Part shown: piece by piece, positions 8,773 to 18,584 of the stretch
Layout of the letters: every line of letters starts with the position of its first letter
Position numbering within the stretch: position 1 is the first letter of the stretch
NCBI RefSeq assembly: GCF_001984155.1
Contig: NZ_MTQO01000047.1
Location: 310,001-374,000, forward strand
Reading direction: 5' to 3'
Length of the DNA stretch: 64,000 nucleotides
Origin: Actinosynnema sp. ALI-1.44
GTDB taxonomy: Bacteria; Actinomycetota; Actinomycetes; Mycobacteriales; Pseudonocardiaceae
Position numbers and translations under genes: made by a program
Notes under the pieces: model-generated
Told to the model about the DNA's origin: nothing
What the model saw: the letters and a program-made list of their open reading frames with translations, nothing else
Databases searched by the model: none

Positions 8773-9897
8773 ATGCGCAGCAAGACCCTTGCCCTCGCCG
8801 CCGTGGGTGCGGGTGTCGCCCTCGTGCTCTCTGCTTGCGGGGCCAACGAGGCACCGGCGCCCGCTGGCGGTGGCTCCACTTCGGGGGCGCCCGCACCGTC
8901 AGGCGGCATGAAGGTCGGCGTGATCCTTCCGGAGACCGCCACCTCCGCCCGGTGGGAGGGCTTCGACAAGCCGATGCTCAAGGCCGCGATGCAGGCGCAG
9001 GGCCTCGACGCGGACATCCAGAACGCGCAGGGTGACACCGCCACCTTCACCCGCCTGGCCGACAGCATGATCACCCAGAAGGTCAAGGTCCTGGTGATCG
9101 CGTCGATCAACAGCGAGCTCGGCAAGACCGTCGCGGCCAAGGCCGCCACCGCCAACATCCCGGTCATCGACTACGACCGCCTCAACCTCGGCGGCAGCTC
9201 GAAGTACTACGTGTCGTTCGACAACACCAAGGTCGGCGAGCTGCAGGGCGAGGCGCTGGCCTCCGCGCTGAAGGGCAAGCAGGGCGCGCAGGTGATCGAG
9301 ATCGAAGGTGCGCCGACGGACAACAACGCGACCCTCTTCTACAACGGTCAGCAGAAGGTCCTCAAGCCGCTGTACGAGAACGGCACGCTGAAGCTGGTCA
9401 AGTCGCAGAAGATCGACAACTGGGACAACCAGGCGGGCGGCCGGACCTTCGAGCAGTTCCTGACCCAGAACGGCGGCAAGGTCGACGGCGTCGTCGCCGC
9501 CAACGACGGCCTCGCGGGCGCGATCATCACCGTGCTGGCCAAGAACGGGCTGAAGGTCCCGGTCACCGGCCAGGACGCCACCCCGGCCGGTCTGCAGGCC
9601 GTGCTGCGCGGCGACCAGTACATGACCGTCTTCAAGCCGATCAAGGAAGAGGCCGAGGCCACCGCCAAGCTGGCCGCCGCGCTGGCCAAGGGTGACACCA
9701 GCGCCGCCGACGGGATCGCCAAGCAGACCGAGAAGGACCCGGTCGGCAACCGCGACGTCAAGTCCGTGCTGCTCACGCCGCAGACGATCACCAAGGCGAA
9801 CGTCAAGGACGTGATCACCGCCGGGTACGTCAAGGCATCCGAGGTCTGCACCGGCGACGTCCAGCCGCTGTGCGCCGCGGCAGGTATCTCCCAGTAG
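8773..9897 (+). CDS. xylF: Xylose-type sugar ABC transporter, substrate-binding lipoprotein
   Basis: 374 residues from ATG at 8773, with GGAAGGA upstream. A lipoprotein signal peptide ends in the lipobox LSAC with Cys22, so the mature protein should be anchored outside the membrane. The periplasmic-binding fold carries VIDYDRLNLG and YYVSFDNTKVGELQG, the segments expected in XylF, and VAANDGLAGAI in the second lobe. It heads a binding protein-ATPase-permease-ROK operon. The likely ligand is D-xylose or a related pentose; exact sugar specificity is inferred from family resemblance. The upstream extension to 8677 has no lipoprotein features and is rejected. Confidence 0.88.
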   Translation: MRSKTLALAAVGAGVALVLSACGANEAPAPAGGGSTSGAPAPSGGMKVGVILPETATSARWEGFDKPMLKAAMQAQGLDADIQNAQGDTATFTRLADSMITQKVKVLVIASINSELGKTVAAKAATANIPVIDYDRLNLGGSSKYYVSFDNTKVGELQGEALASALKGKQGAQVIEIEGAPTDNNATLFYNGQQKVLKPLYENGTLKLVKSQKIDNWDNQAGGRTFEQFLTQNGGKVDGVVAANDGLAGAIITVLAKNGLKVPVTGQDATPAGLQAVLRGDQYMTVFKPIKEEAEATAKLAAALAKGDTSAADGIAKQTEKDPVGNRDVKSVLLTPQTITKANVKDVITAGYVKASEVCTGDVQPLCAAAGISQ

Positions 9898-9911
9898 CAG
9901 TGCCCGAATCT

Positions 9912-9950
9912 CCGGGGCTGGTGCCTGCCCCCGACTGGCACCAGCCCCGG
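9912..9950 (+). terminator. Intercistronic GC hairpin between binding protein and ATPase genes
   Basis: A perfect 14-bp stem (CCGGGGCTGGTGCC at 9912-9925 with its complement at 9937-9950) and an 11-nt loop, with no T-run. It lies 14 nt after the binding-protein stop and 22 nt before the next ATG. In such operons a hairpin here protects the upstream mRNA or attenuates the downstream genes, making binding protein in excess. That role is inferred from position. Confidence 0.7.
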
Positions 9951-9972
9951 GCCCAGCACGGAGCGAACAACC

Positions 9973-10749
9973 ATGAGCAGTGATCCGATCCTCGAGATCA
10001 AGGGTCTGAACAAGACCTTCGGCCCGGTCCACGTCCTGCACGACGTGGACTTCACCGTGCGCGCGGGCGAGGTCACCGCGCTCGTCGGCGACAACGGCGC
10101 CGGGAAGTCCACTTTGGTCAAGTGCATCGCCGGGATCTACGGTCACGACTCGGGAACCGTCACATTCCAGGGCAACGAGGTGCACATCCGCGGGCCGAAG
10201 GACGCCGCGCAGCTCGGCATCGAGGTCGTCTACCAGGACCTCGCACTGGCCGACAACCTCGACATCGTGCAGAACATGTTCCTCGGCAGGGAGCGTGGTT
10301 CGCGCTGGATGCTCGACGAGTCCGCGATGGAGAAAGCCGCACGGGAGACGCTCGCGTCGCTGTCGGTCCGCACGGTCAAGTCCGTGCGCACGCCGGTCGC
10401 GTCGTTGTCCGGCGGGCAGCGGCAGACCGTGGCGATCGCCAAGGCGGTGCTGTGGAACAGCAAGGTCGTGCTGCTCGACGAGCCGACCGCCGCGCTCGGC
10501 GTCGCGCAGACCCGCCAGGTGCTCGACCTCGTCCGCAGGCTGGCCGAACAGGGCCTCGGCGTCGTGCTGATCAGTCACAACATGGCCGACGTGTTCGAGG
10601 TCGCCGACCGGATCGCGACGCTCTACCTCGGCCGGATGGTCGCGCAGGTGCCGACCAAGGAAGTGACGAACACCCAGGTGGTCGAGCTGATCACCGCGGG
10701 GCGGTCCGGCGAGCTCGGCCTCGCCCGTCCCGACGCCGTGACCATCTGA
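9973..10749 (+). CDS. xylG: Xylose-type sugar ABC transporter, ATP-binding protein (single domain)
   Basis: 258 residues with one complete ABC domain: Walker A GDNGAGKST (39-47), signature LSGGQR (145-150), Walker B VVLLDEP (165-171) and switch His202. Enteric XylG/RbsA/MglA proteins are double-domain and about 500 residues; this one is half that length and must dimerise. Such single-domain forms are usual in actinobacterial members. GGAG ribosome-binding site about 10 nt before ATG. It powers import through the adjacent permease at the cytoplasmic membrane face. Confidence 0.9.
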   Translation: MSSDPILEIKGLNKTFGPVHVLHDVDFTVRAGEVTALVGDNGAGKSTLVKCIAGIYGHDSGTVTFQGNEVHIRGPKDAAQLGIEVVYQDLALADNLDIVQNMFLGRERGSRWMLDESAMEKAARETLASLSVRTVKSVRTPVASLSGGQRQTVAIAKAVLWNSKVVLLDEPTAALGVAQTRQVLDLVRRLAEQGLGVVLISHNMADVFEVADRIATLYLGRMVAQVPTKEVTNTQVVELITAGRSGELGLARPDAVTI

Positions 10750-10799
10750 CGCTGACGATCCGACTCGGCTACCTTCAGACACGAACTGGACCCCACGCG

Positions 10800-12251
10800 A
10801 TGACTGACAAGCCTTCCGCGACCGGCACGCAGAGCGCGCCGGAGGAAGCGAAACGCACCGGTGGCGCGATCTCCGACTTCGGGATCGACACCACGTCGAA
10901 GACGACGGGCGAGGCGATCGGCGACTACTTCGCCAGAGTGCGCGGCGGGGAGCTCGGCTCGTTGCCCGCGCTGGCCGGCCTGATCGTGCTCGTGATCTAC
11001 TTCGCCGCGCAGTCGGAGTTCTTCCTGACGCTCGGCAACGTCGCGAACCTGTTCCAGCAGGGCGCGGGCACGATCATCATCGCGATGGGCCTGGTGTTCG
11101 TGCTGCTGCTCGGTGAGATCGACCTGGCCGCGGGCACCGCGTCCGGTGTCTGTGCCGCCGTCATGGCGTTGCACGTGGTGCGCAACGGCAACCTGCTCGG
11201 CGGCATGGGCACCACGGTGTTCTACGTGTTCTGCGCGCTGGTGGTCGTCGCGCTCGGCCTCGCGTTGCTGATGCGGATCTGGGCAGGCGCGGCCCTCGCG
11301 CTGATCGCGTTGCTGATCACGCTGATCGGCGTGCCCGCCAACGCCTGGCTGGAGATGCTGCTCGCGATCGCCGTCGGTGGCTCGATCGGCTGCATCACCG
11401 GCTTCCTCGTCGCCAAGATCGGCATGCCGTCGTTCGTGGTGACGCTGGCGCTGTTCATCACCTGGCAGGGCGTGATCCTCAAGCTGATCGGCGAGGGTGG
11501 CACGCTGCCGATCGGCGCGGCGTCGCCGACGCTCAACGCGGTCGCCAACGGCAACCTGAGCATCACCGGCAGCTGGGTCTTCTGCGTGGTCGTGGCAGGC
11601 GGGTACGCCGCCGTGACGCTCGGCCAGCACTTCAAGCGGCTCAACAGCGGCCTGGTCACCCAGCCGACGCCGATCGCGCTCGCCAAGGTCGCCGCGATCG
11701 GCGCGCTCACGATCGTCGGGACGTACCTGTTCACGATCAACCGTTCGCAGACCGACATCCCCAACGTGGGCGTGCCGTACGTCGTGCCGATCGTGCTTGG
11801 CATCATGGTCATCGGCATGTACGTGCTCAACCGGACCCGCTACGGGCGGCACATCTACGCGGTGGGCGGGAACGCTGAGGCGGCCCGGCGCGCCGGTATC
11901 AACGTGTCCAAGATCAAGGCCAGCGTGTTCGTGGTGAGCTCGTCGCTCGCCGCGATCGGCGCGATCGTGTACTCGTCGAAGATCGGTTCGGTCGACCCGC
12001 AGGCCGGTGCGTTGAACACGCTGCTGTTCGCGGTCGGTGCCGCGGTCATCGGTGGCACGTCGCTGTTCGGTGGCAAGGGCAAGATCACCGACGCGGTGAT
12101 CGGTGGCACCGTGATCGCGGTCGTGCAGAACGGACTGATCCTGCTGAACTACGGAGCCGCCGAGATCAACATCATCACCGGCATCGTGCTCCTGGTCGCG
12201 GCGACGGTCGACGCCCTGTCCCGCCGTCGCGCGGCGGCCGTCAAGTCCTGA
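10800..12251 (+). CDS. xylH: Xylose-type sugar ABC transporter, permease
   Basis: 483 residues from ATG at 10800. A hydrophilic, Thr/Ser-rich N-terminus of about 60 residues precedes roughly ten to twelve membrane segments. The conserved BPD_transp_2 signature is visible: GLVFVLLLGEIDLAAGT early, and NRTRYGRHIYAVGGNAEAA followed by GINVSKIK late, where the ATPase docks. It is longer than enteric XylH (about 390) because of the N-terminal extension and an extra hydrophobic stretch. It is separated from the ATPase gene by 50 bp and from the ROK gene by 5 bp. An in-frame extension upstream of 10800 is not used. Confidence 0.9.
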   Translation: MTDKPSATGTQSAPEEAKRTGGAISDFGIDTTSKTTGEAIGDYFARVRGGELGSLPALAGLIVLVIYFAAQSEFFLTLGNVANLFQQGAGTIIIAMGLVFVLLLGEIDLAAGTASGVCAAVMALHVVRNGNLLGGMGTTVFYVFCALVVVALGLALLMRIWAGAALALIALLITLIGVPANAWLEMLLAIAVGGSIGCITGFLVAKIGMPSFVVTLALFITWQGVILKLIGEGGTLPIGAASPTLNAVANGNLSITGSWVFCVVVAGGYAAVTLGQHFKRLNSGLVTQPTPIALAKVAAIGALTIVGTYLFTINRSQTDIPNVGVPYVVPIVLGIMVIGMYVLNRTRYGRHIYAVGGNAEAARRAGINVSKIKASVFVVSSSLAAIGAIVYSSKIGSVDPQAGALNTLLFAVGAAVIGGTSLFGGKGKITDAVIGGTVIAVVQNGLILLNYGAAEINIITGIVLLVAATVDALSRRRAAAVKS

Positions 12252-12256
12252 TCGCC

Positions 12257-13432
12257 GTGACGACATCGCCGATCGCGGGGGCCCGGCCCGACGAGGTACG
12301 CAGGCACAACAGGACAGCCCTGTTGCGACGCCTGCACGTCGACGGGCCGTGCACCCGCGCGGCGCTGACCACGGAACTGGGCCTCAACCGCAGCACCATC
12401 AAGGCACTGGTGGACGGCCTGGCCGAGGCGGGCGTCGTCGAGGAACGCGTACCGCTGCAGCGCAGCGGCGCCGGACGGCCGTCGCTGCTCGTGCTGCCCC
12501 AGCCGCACTCGGCGGTCGTGCTCGCGATCGACATCCGCGTGGAGGGCGTCGCCATCGCGCTGGTCGGCCTCGGCGGGCAGATCCTCGGCCGCAACAGCTG
12601 GAACCTCTACGGCCGCGCCAGCCAGCCCGAGGAGGTCGTCACGCACATCGTCGAGTCGACCCGGTGGCTGGCCGGCGAGTTGAAGGTGGAGACGGCCGCG
12701 GTCGGCGTGTCCGTGCCGGGCGTGGTGCGCGGCACCGACGGTCTGGTGCACGAGGCGCCGAACCTGCACTGGACCGACATCCCGTTGGGGGAGTGGCTGT
12801 CCACCGGGCTGGGCATGCCTGTGCGGCTCGGCAACGACGCGGAACTGGGTGTGCTGGCCGAACACGTCCGCGGGGCCGCTCGGGGCGCGTCTGACACGGT
12901 GTACGTGGGTGCCGACGTCGGTGTCGGTGGCGGCGTGATCGCCAACGGCTCCCTGATGCGCGGCAACAGCGGGTACTTCGGCGAAATCGGGCACATGGTG
13001 GTCAAGCCCGGCGGACGGCCGTGCTACTGCGGCAGCCACGGCTGCTGGGAGACCGAGATCGGCGAGGCGGCCATGTGCCGCGCGCTGGACCTGCCGGAGG
13101 GATCCCCGCGCGGTGCGATCGTGGCGGCGTTGAAGGAACTGGCCGCGCACTCGGCGCTGGCGCGGGAACAGCTCGGCGAGCTGGTCGACTGGCTGGCGCT
13201 CGGCCTGGTCAACGTGGTCAACGTGCTCGGTCCCGAACTGGTCGTGCTCGGCGACCTGTTCACGTCCTTGCCCGCCGCCGTGATCGCGGACATCGGCCGT
13301 GAGGTGCGCACGCGCAGCCTGGTCAGCCGGGCGATCGGCGGGACGCGGATCGTGCCGTCCGTGCTCGGCGGCGACGCGAAGCTGATCGGCGCGGCGGAAC
13401 TGGCCTTCGAACCGGTCCTCGGCACGATGTAG
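12257..13432 (+). CDS. ROK-family transcriptional regulator (xylose-repressor type)
   Basis: 391 residues, GTG start 5 nt after the permease stop. The N-terminal winged helix-turn-helix (about residues 18-62, including TRAALTTELGLNRSTIKALV) is followed by a full ROK sugar-kinase-like domain. That domain has GNDAELG, GADVGVGGGV, the zinc site CYCGSHGCWE (Cys256, Cys258, Cys263) and EIGH (His246). The HTH marks it as a repressor, not a glucokinase. Its place at the end of the importer operon suggests it senses the imported sugar and controls the operon, with the inverted repeat at 8713-8731 as a candidate site. Confidence 0.9.
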   Translation: MTTSPIAGARPDEVRRHNRTALLRRLHVDGPCTRAALTTELGLNRSTIKALVDGLAEAGVVEERVPLQRSGAGRPSLLVLPQPHSAVVLAIDIRVEGVAIALVGLGGQILGRNSWNLYGRASQPEEVVTHIVESTRWLAGELKVETAAVGVSVPGVVRGTDGLVHEAPNLHWTDIPLGEWLSTGLGMPVRLGNDAELGVLAEHVRGAARGASDTVYVGADVGVGGGVIANGSLMRGNSGYFGEIGHMVVKPGGRPCYCGSHGCWETEIGEAAMCRALDLPEGSPRGAIVAALKELAAHSALAREQLGELVDWLALGLVNVVNVLGPELVVLGDLFTSLPAAVIADIGREVRTRSLVSRAIGGTRIVPSVLGGDAKLIGAAELAFEPVLGTM

Positions 13433-13448
13433 GCACTGGGACACGCAG

Positions 13449-13483
13449 AAGGGCCAGGACTCACGCTCCGAGTCCTGGCCCTT
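13449..13483. terminator. Bidirectional terminator between ROK and DUF7455 genes
   Basis: A perfect 14-bp stem (AAGGGCCAGGACTC at 13449-13462 and its complement at 13470-13483) with a 7-nt loop lies between two convergent genes, 17 bp after the ROK stop and 23 bp from the DUF7455 stop. It can serve both transcripts. Confidence 0.8.
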
Positions 13484-13505
13484 GACTACGTCGTGGCTGG
13501 TGGTC

Positions 13506-13685
13506 TCAGCCCTTCTGCAGCTCTGCCTCCAACTCCTTCAGGCGCGCCTCGTGCTCGCGCGCGTGGTGACCGCAGAACAGCAGTTCTCCTCCTGAGGGCA
13601 GGATCGCCCGAACCTGTGCGGCTGCCCCGCAGCGGTCGCAGCGATCGGCGGCTGTCAGTTCGGGGCGGGTGAGCGTGGTGTTCAT
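13506..13685 (-). CDS. DUF7455 family zinc-ribbon-like small protein
   Basis: 59-residue protein starting at ATG 13685, with a strong GGAGGGAG ribosome-binding site 8 nt upstream. It reads MNTTLTRPEL, then LTAADRCDRCGAAAQVRA, LPSGGELLFCGHHAREHE and a charged helix. The CDRCG and CGHH clusters form a likely zinc site. This matches the small actinobacterial DUF7455 family (Rv2708c in M. tuberculosis, from memory), which there also lies near sigA. Function unknown. Confidence 0.88.
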   Translation of the reverse strand: MNTTLTRPELTAADRCDRCGAAAQVRAILPSGGELLFCGHHAREHEARLKELEAELQKG

Positions 13686-14156
13686 GGTAAATCTCCCTCC
13701 GTCCCGGCACCGTGGTCGGTGCCCTCGTCAGGCTGCGACCACTTGGTCTCCGCCGACTTGGTTGCCGGGCGGATACCCGATGTTCGCTACCTCTACTCTT
13801 GCAGACGTTTTGGCGATCGTCAGTGTTCCCGCGCCCGAGAGAGACAGCCGTAACAATTGGTTCGCCCGGTTGTCGTAACCGCTGTCCCGGCATTCAGGAT
13901 CTTGTGGTGCGGCGGCCGATGCGCGTGGTAAAAGCGCCGGTCGGGGCGCGATCCCAGGTCAACGGGGGTTCGGCGCCCGGCGGAACCGTCCGCAGGCGCC
14001 CGCGGCGCGCTCCAACCCTGTCCGTGTGATGAATGTCGCTCTCGGACGGGTGATCGCGTAGCGCTATGTATCGGGGGACTCGAGCGGCGAGACTTTGTCA
14101 GGTTGTGCGTCGGCGGGCCCGCCCCCTCAGGCGCGAGCCCGCCGAAACCGCCGTTC
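13686..14156. other. 471-bp spacer between DUF7455 and FKBP genes
   Basis: No supportable gene is seen on either strand. It must hold the promoter of the DUF7455 gene (minus strand) and the end of the FKBP transcript. It contains a possible FKBP terminator (14111-14144). The rest is unremarkable GC-rich sequence with a somewhat AT-richer patch at 13781-13870. Confidence 0.5.
14111..14144 (-). terminator. Weak hairpin after FKBP gene
   Basis: CGGCGGGC (14111-14118) pairs with GCCCGCCG (14137-14144) around an 18-nt loop, 13 bp past the FKBP stop on the minus strand. There is no T-run, so it is only a possible terminator. Confidence 0.4.
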
Positions 14157-14528
14157 TCAGCTGACGCCGAGCAGGTCGACCACGAAGATCAGGGTCTCGT
14201 TCGGCTTGATCGCGGCACCGGCGCCGCGCGCGCCGTAGCCCAGGTGCGGCGGGATGGTCAGCTTGCGCCTGCCACCGACCTTCATGCCTGCCACGCCCTG
14301 GTCCCAGCCCTGGATGACGCGGCCGCCACCCAGCGGGAACTGGAACGTGTCGCCGCGGTCCCACGACGCGTCGAACTGCTTGCCCGTCGAGTGCGAGACG
14401 CCGACGTAGTGCACGGTCACCGTGTGGCCGGCCTGGGCCTCGGGACCGTCGCCGACGGTGATGTCCTCGATTTCCAGCTCGGCGGGCGGGTTTCCGGTGA
14501 TCGGGCCGATCTCAGGCTTCGTGGCCAC
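14157..14528 (-). CDS. FKBP-type peptidyl-prolyl cis-trans isomerase
   Basis: 123-residue single-domain FKBP without a signal peptide, so cytoplasmic. Family landmarks are GHTVTVHYVGV, GKQFDASWDRG, FPLGGGRVIQGWDQGVAGM and IPPHLGYGARGAGAAI. These include the aromatic floor Trp of the rapamycin-binding pocket and the GYG loop. It catalyses proline isomerisation in protein folding. ATG at 14528 has AGGACACC just upstream. It is downstream of sigA but separated from it by a strong terminator, so it is probably expressed independently. Confidence 0.93.
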   Translation of the reverse strand: MATKPEIGPITGNPPAELEIEDITVGDGPEAQAGHTVTVHYVGVSHSTGKQFDASWDRGDTFQFPLGGGRVIQGWDQGVAGMKVGGRRKLTIPPHLGYGARGAGAAIKPNETLIFVVDLLGVS

Positions 14529-14614
14529 GAGGTGTCCTCCAGGAAAAGATGCTCGTCAAGTACCAGGACAACGTACTCAACAGCGCTGGTCAGCGCTGAA
14601 CAGGTGCACGGAAA

Positions 14615-14640
14615 AGCCCCCGGCCGCCTGGCCGGGGGCT
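14615..14640 (-). terminator. Rho-independent terminator of sigA
   Basis: An 11-bp perfect stem (AGCCCCCGGCC at 14615-14625 with GGCCGGGGGCT at 14630-14640) and a 4-nt loop, followed on the minus strand by TTTTCC. It lies 15 bp after the sigA stop codon. Confidence 0.88.
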
Positions 14641-14654
14641 CCCGCGTGGTCGAC

Positions 14655-16025
<1,371 letters not shown>

Positions 16026-16123
16026 GTACGCCCTTTCGAAACGGTCGACAACGGCAACACGGCGGGGGTCGAGTTGCCGGGAGTTCGGGGAGAGCCTCCG
16101 GGCTTTGCCGAAGGCGCTGTTCC

Positions 16124-16129
16124 ATTGTA
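16124..16129 (-). promoter_or_regulatory. Candidate -10 element of sigA promoter
   Basis: On the minus strand the sequence reads GTTACAATGG, with a good TACAAT hexamer about 100 nt upstream of the sigA start. No clear -35 element is seen at 17-18 bp spacing, so this is a weak proposal. Confidence 0.35.
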
Positions 16130-16211
16130 ACGACGCCCGGCGAGTGAGGTGACACAACAAGGGCGTTCCGGCGGTTCCTACTGCCGCGAACAACCGTGGA
16201 TCAGCGGCGGA

Positions 16212-16973
16212 TCAGTGCTGGACGCCGATATCCGCCGCCACCGCGGCACCGACGATCCCGGCGTCGTTGCGCAGTTCGGCCGCCACGACTTTGGTACGAA
16301 CGTCCAACAATGGCAGCCACTTGTCCGCCTTCTTGCTCACGCCGCCACCCGCGATGATCAGGTCGGGCCAGATCAGGTCCTCGAGCCTGCGCAGGTAGCG
16401 GGTGACGCGCTTGGCCCACTCCTCCCACGACAGGTCGTGCTCCTCCTTGACCGACGCCGCCGCCTTGGTCTCCGCGTCGTGCCCGTCGACCTCGAGGTGG
16501 CCGAACTCGGTGTTCGGAACGAGCTGCCCGTCGAGGAAAACCGCGCTGCCGATACCGGTGCCGAAAGTCAACAGCACCACCACGCCGGACCGGTCGATAT
16601 CCGATCCATAACGGATTTCCGCCATACCGGCCGCGTCGGCGTCGTTGAGAACCACGATCTCGTGCGGCTGCCTGCCGAGTCGTTCGGTGAACAACGCGTG
16701 CGCGTCGGTGCCGATCCATTTCTTGCTGATGTTCGCCGCCGACAGCGCCTTGCCGTGCTTGATCACGGTCGGCAGCGTCACGCCGACCGGGCCGTGCCAG
16801 TCGAACTGCTCGACCGTCTTGGCCACCACGTCCGCGACGGCGTCCGGTGTCGAGGGCTGCGGGGTGCTCGTCCTGATCCGCTCGCCGACGAGCGCTCCGG
16901 CCTGGAGGTCGACCACGCACCCCTTGATCCCGGAACCGCCGATGTCTACCCCGAAGCCGCGGGTGCCAGCCAT
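16212..16973 (-). CDS. ppgK: Polyphosphate glucokinase
   Basis: 253 residues from ATG 16973 (MAGTRGFGVDIGGSGIKG). This ROK-fold kinase phosphorylates glucose with polyphosphate or ATP as donor, feeding glycolysis in the cytoplasm. The phosphate-binding GVDIGGSGIKG, the catalytic-base segment VLNDADAAGMAE and LLTFGTGIGSAVF match PpgK. The ROK zinc cluster is absent, as expected for this branch. The short C-terminal GGGVSKKADKWLP motif is also typical. It lies directly upstream of sigA on the same strand and is divergent from suhB, as in mycobacteria. Confidence 0.93.
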   Translation of the reverse strand: MAGTRGFGVDIGGSGIKGCVVDLQAGALVGERIRTSTPQPSTPDAVADVVAKTVEQFDWHGPVGVTLPTVIKHGKALSAANISKKWIGTDAHALFTERLGRQPHEIVVLNDADAAGMAEIRYGSDIDRSGVVVLLTFGTGIGSAVFLDGQLVPNTEFGHLEVDGHDAETKAAASVKEEHDLSWEEWAKRVTRYLRRLEDLIWPDLIIAGGGVSKKADKWLPLLDVRTKVVAAELRNDAGIVGAAVAADIGVQH

Positions 16974-17028
16974 CCCCGTGGTCCTTCCTTCTCGATTCAG
17001 TTCGCAGGTGATGGGGGGACGATAACGG

Positions 17029-17871
17029 ATGTGGTCCGATGTACCCATGGTCCATCTGCGGGACAGCCTGCGTCAGGTCGCCGTCCGAGTGGCGACGGAG
17101 GCGGCCGAACTGGTCGAGACGACCCGCCGTTCGGCTGTACGGCACGTCGAGACGAAGTCCAGCGCCACCGACCCCGTCACCGCGGGCGACCGGGCGGCCG
17201 AGCGCCTCATCCGCGAGCGGCTGGCACGGCTGCGGCCCGGTGACCCGGTCCTCGGCGAGGAAGAGGGCGCCGACGGTGCCGACGGGGCTGACGGGGCCGT
17301 CCGGTGGGTGGTCGACCCGATCGACGGAACCGTGAACTACCTGTACGGCCTGCCCTGGTACAGCGTCTCGGTCGCGGCGCAGGTGGACGGGGTGACCGTG
17401 GCGGGAGCGGTCGTCGAACCCGCCAGCGGCCGCGTCTGGTCGGCCGCGCGGGGAGCGGGCGCCACGCTGGACGACGCGCCGCTGCGGGTCAGCGCCGCGC
17501 GGGAGTTGGCCCTGACTCTCGTCGCCACGGGATTCGCCTACCGGCAGGAGCGACGGGCCCAGCAGACCGAGGTGCTCGCCCGCCTGCTGACGCGGGTACG
17601 TGACATCCGTCGCACCGGCTCGGCCGCACTGGACCTGTGCCTGGTCGGCGCCGGATGGGTGGACGCGTACTTCGAGGTCGGTCTCAGCCCGTGGGACTGG
17701 GCGGCCGGGTCGCTGATCGCCGAGGAGGCGGGCGCTGTCGTGCACCTGCCGGGAACGGGTGACCTCGGGAACGCGGTCTTCGCGTCGGCACCCGGCGTCG
17801 CCGACCCGCTCAAGCGGCTCCTGCGCGACGCCGGGCTGCGAAACGTGACCTGTGATCCTGACCCGCGCTAG
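17029..17871 (+). CDS. suhB: Inositol-1-monophosphatase family protein
   Basis: 280 residues. ATG at 17029 is favoured by a GGGGGGA ribosome-binding site 9 nt upstream; an in-frame ATG at 17047 (MVHLRDSL) is the alternative. It carries the Li-sensitive phosphatase metal sites: GEEEG (Glu pair), WVVDPIDGTVNYLYG (DPIDGT) and SPWDWAAG. It hydrolyses myo-inositol 1-phosphate or similar sugar phosphates, relevant to mycothiol and phosphatidylinositol synthesis. Its stop codon TAG shares CTAG with the stop of the convergent cei gene. Confidence 0.92.
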   Translation: MWSDVPMVHLRDSLRQVAVRVATEAAELVETTRRSAVRHVETKSSATDPVTAGDRAAERLIRERLARLRPGDPVLGEEEGADGADGADGAVRWVVDPIDGTVNYLYGLPWYSVSVAAQVDGVTVAGAVVEPASGRVWSAARGAGATLDDAPLRVSAARELALTLVATGFAYRQERRAQQTEVLARLLTRVRDIRRTGSAALDLCLVGAGWVDAYFEVGLSPWDWAAGSLIAEEAGAVVHLPGTGDLGNAVFASAPGVADPLKRLLRDAGLRNVTCDPDPR

Positions 17872-18584
17872 CAGGGTGCCCGGCGGATGGCCTCGATCAG
17901 CGCGGGATCCAGTTGCGGGCCCCCGCCGCCCTCCGCCGACTGCAGCCCGCCGGTCTGCGGCGGGTGCTGCGCGCCCCACTCGGCCAGCACCCGCAGGACC
18001 TGGCGGGTCTCGGCCTTGATCGGCAACTCGTCGAACTTGTCCCCGATGACCACGTCGACCGACGCGTCCTGCCGGTTGTCCTTGATCAGCTCCAGGCACG
18101 GGTCGAGCAGGCTCACCGTCCGCGCGGCGGACGAACCCTGCTGGCCGAACCGGATCTGGCCCCGGCACTTCATGTCCTTCGACGGGTAGAAGACCGGATC
18201 GTCGCTGGGTTGACCCACCTGGGTGAAACCGAGTTGTTTCAGCCCTTCCGACACCAGCCCGGCCTTGCCGCGCTGGGTGCCCGCGTTCAGCACCTTGACC
18301 CCGACCTGGTCGGGCGGTGCGCCCGCGGTCTGGTCAAGCCCTGCCTGATCCACGTGCTGACCGGCCTCCGGTCGCGGCGGGGGTGCGGACTGTCCGGACG
18401 TCGCTGTCGCCGGTGCGCCCGGCTCGCAGCGCACGCCCTGCGCCTGCGGCTCCTTGTTCGCCACGTTCAGCCACACGACGGTGGCCACCAAACCGAGTAA
18501 CCCAAGCATGATCAGCGCAGGAAGCGGCCGCCGCTTGCGATATCTGGGGGCCCGCTCACCCCCGTTGAAGCTCCCCGCTGTCAC
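17868..18584 (-). CDS. cei: Cei-like envelope integrity protein with LytR C-terminal domain
   Basis: 238 residues from GTG 18584, preferred because GGAGGG lies 9 nt upstream; a longer frame to 18626 lacks such a site. Layout: short cytoplasmic basic N-terminus (RYRKRRPLP), one membrane helix (ALIMLGLLGLVATVVWL), a Pro/Gln linker, then a LytR_C-type domain starting VKVLNAGTQRGKAGLV and a Cys pair (MKCRGQ, LDPCLELI). It corresponds in position and layout to M. tuberculosis Rv2700 (Cei), which is needed for cell-envelope integrity. The convergent overlap with suhB is 4 nt. Confidence 0.85.
   Translation of the reverse strand: MTAGSFNGGERAPRYRKRRPLPALIMLGLLGLVATVVWLNVANKEPQAQGVRCEPGAPATATSGQSAPPPRPEAGQHVDQAGLDQTAGAPPDQVGVKVLNAGTQRGKAGLVSEGLKQLGFTQVGQPSDDPVFYPSKDMKCRGQIRFGQQGSSAARTVSLLDPCLELIKDNRQDASVDVVIGDKFDELPIKAETRQVLRVLAEWGAQHPPQTGGLQSAEGGGGPQLDPALIEAIRRAPC

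Noticed and set aside
8899-10782. 627-codon minus-strand frame antisense to the sugar-importer genes
   Set aside because: It mirrors genes with complete ABC-transporter motifs and its residues are Arg/Asp/His/Gly-rich as in high-GC shadow frames; no family similarity.
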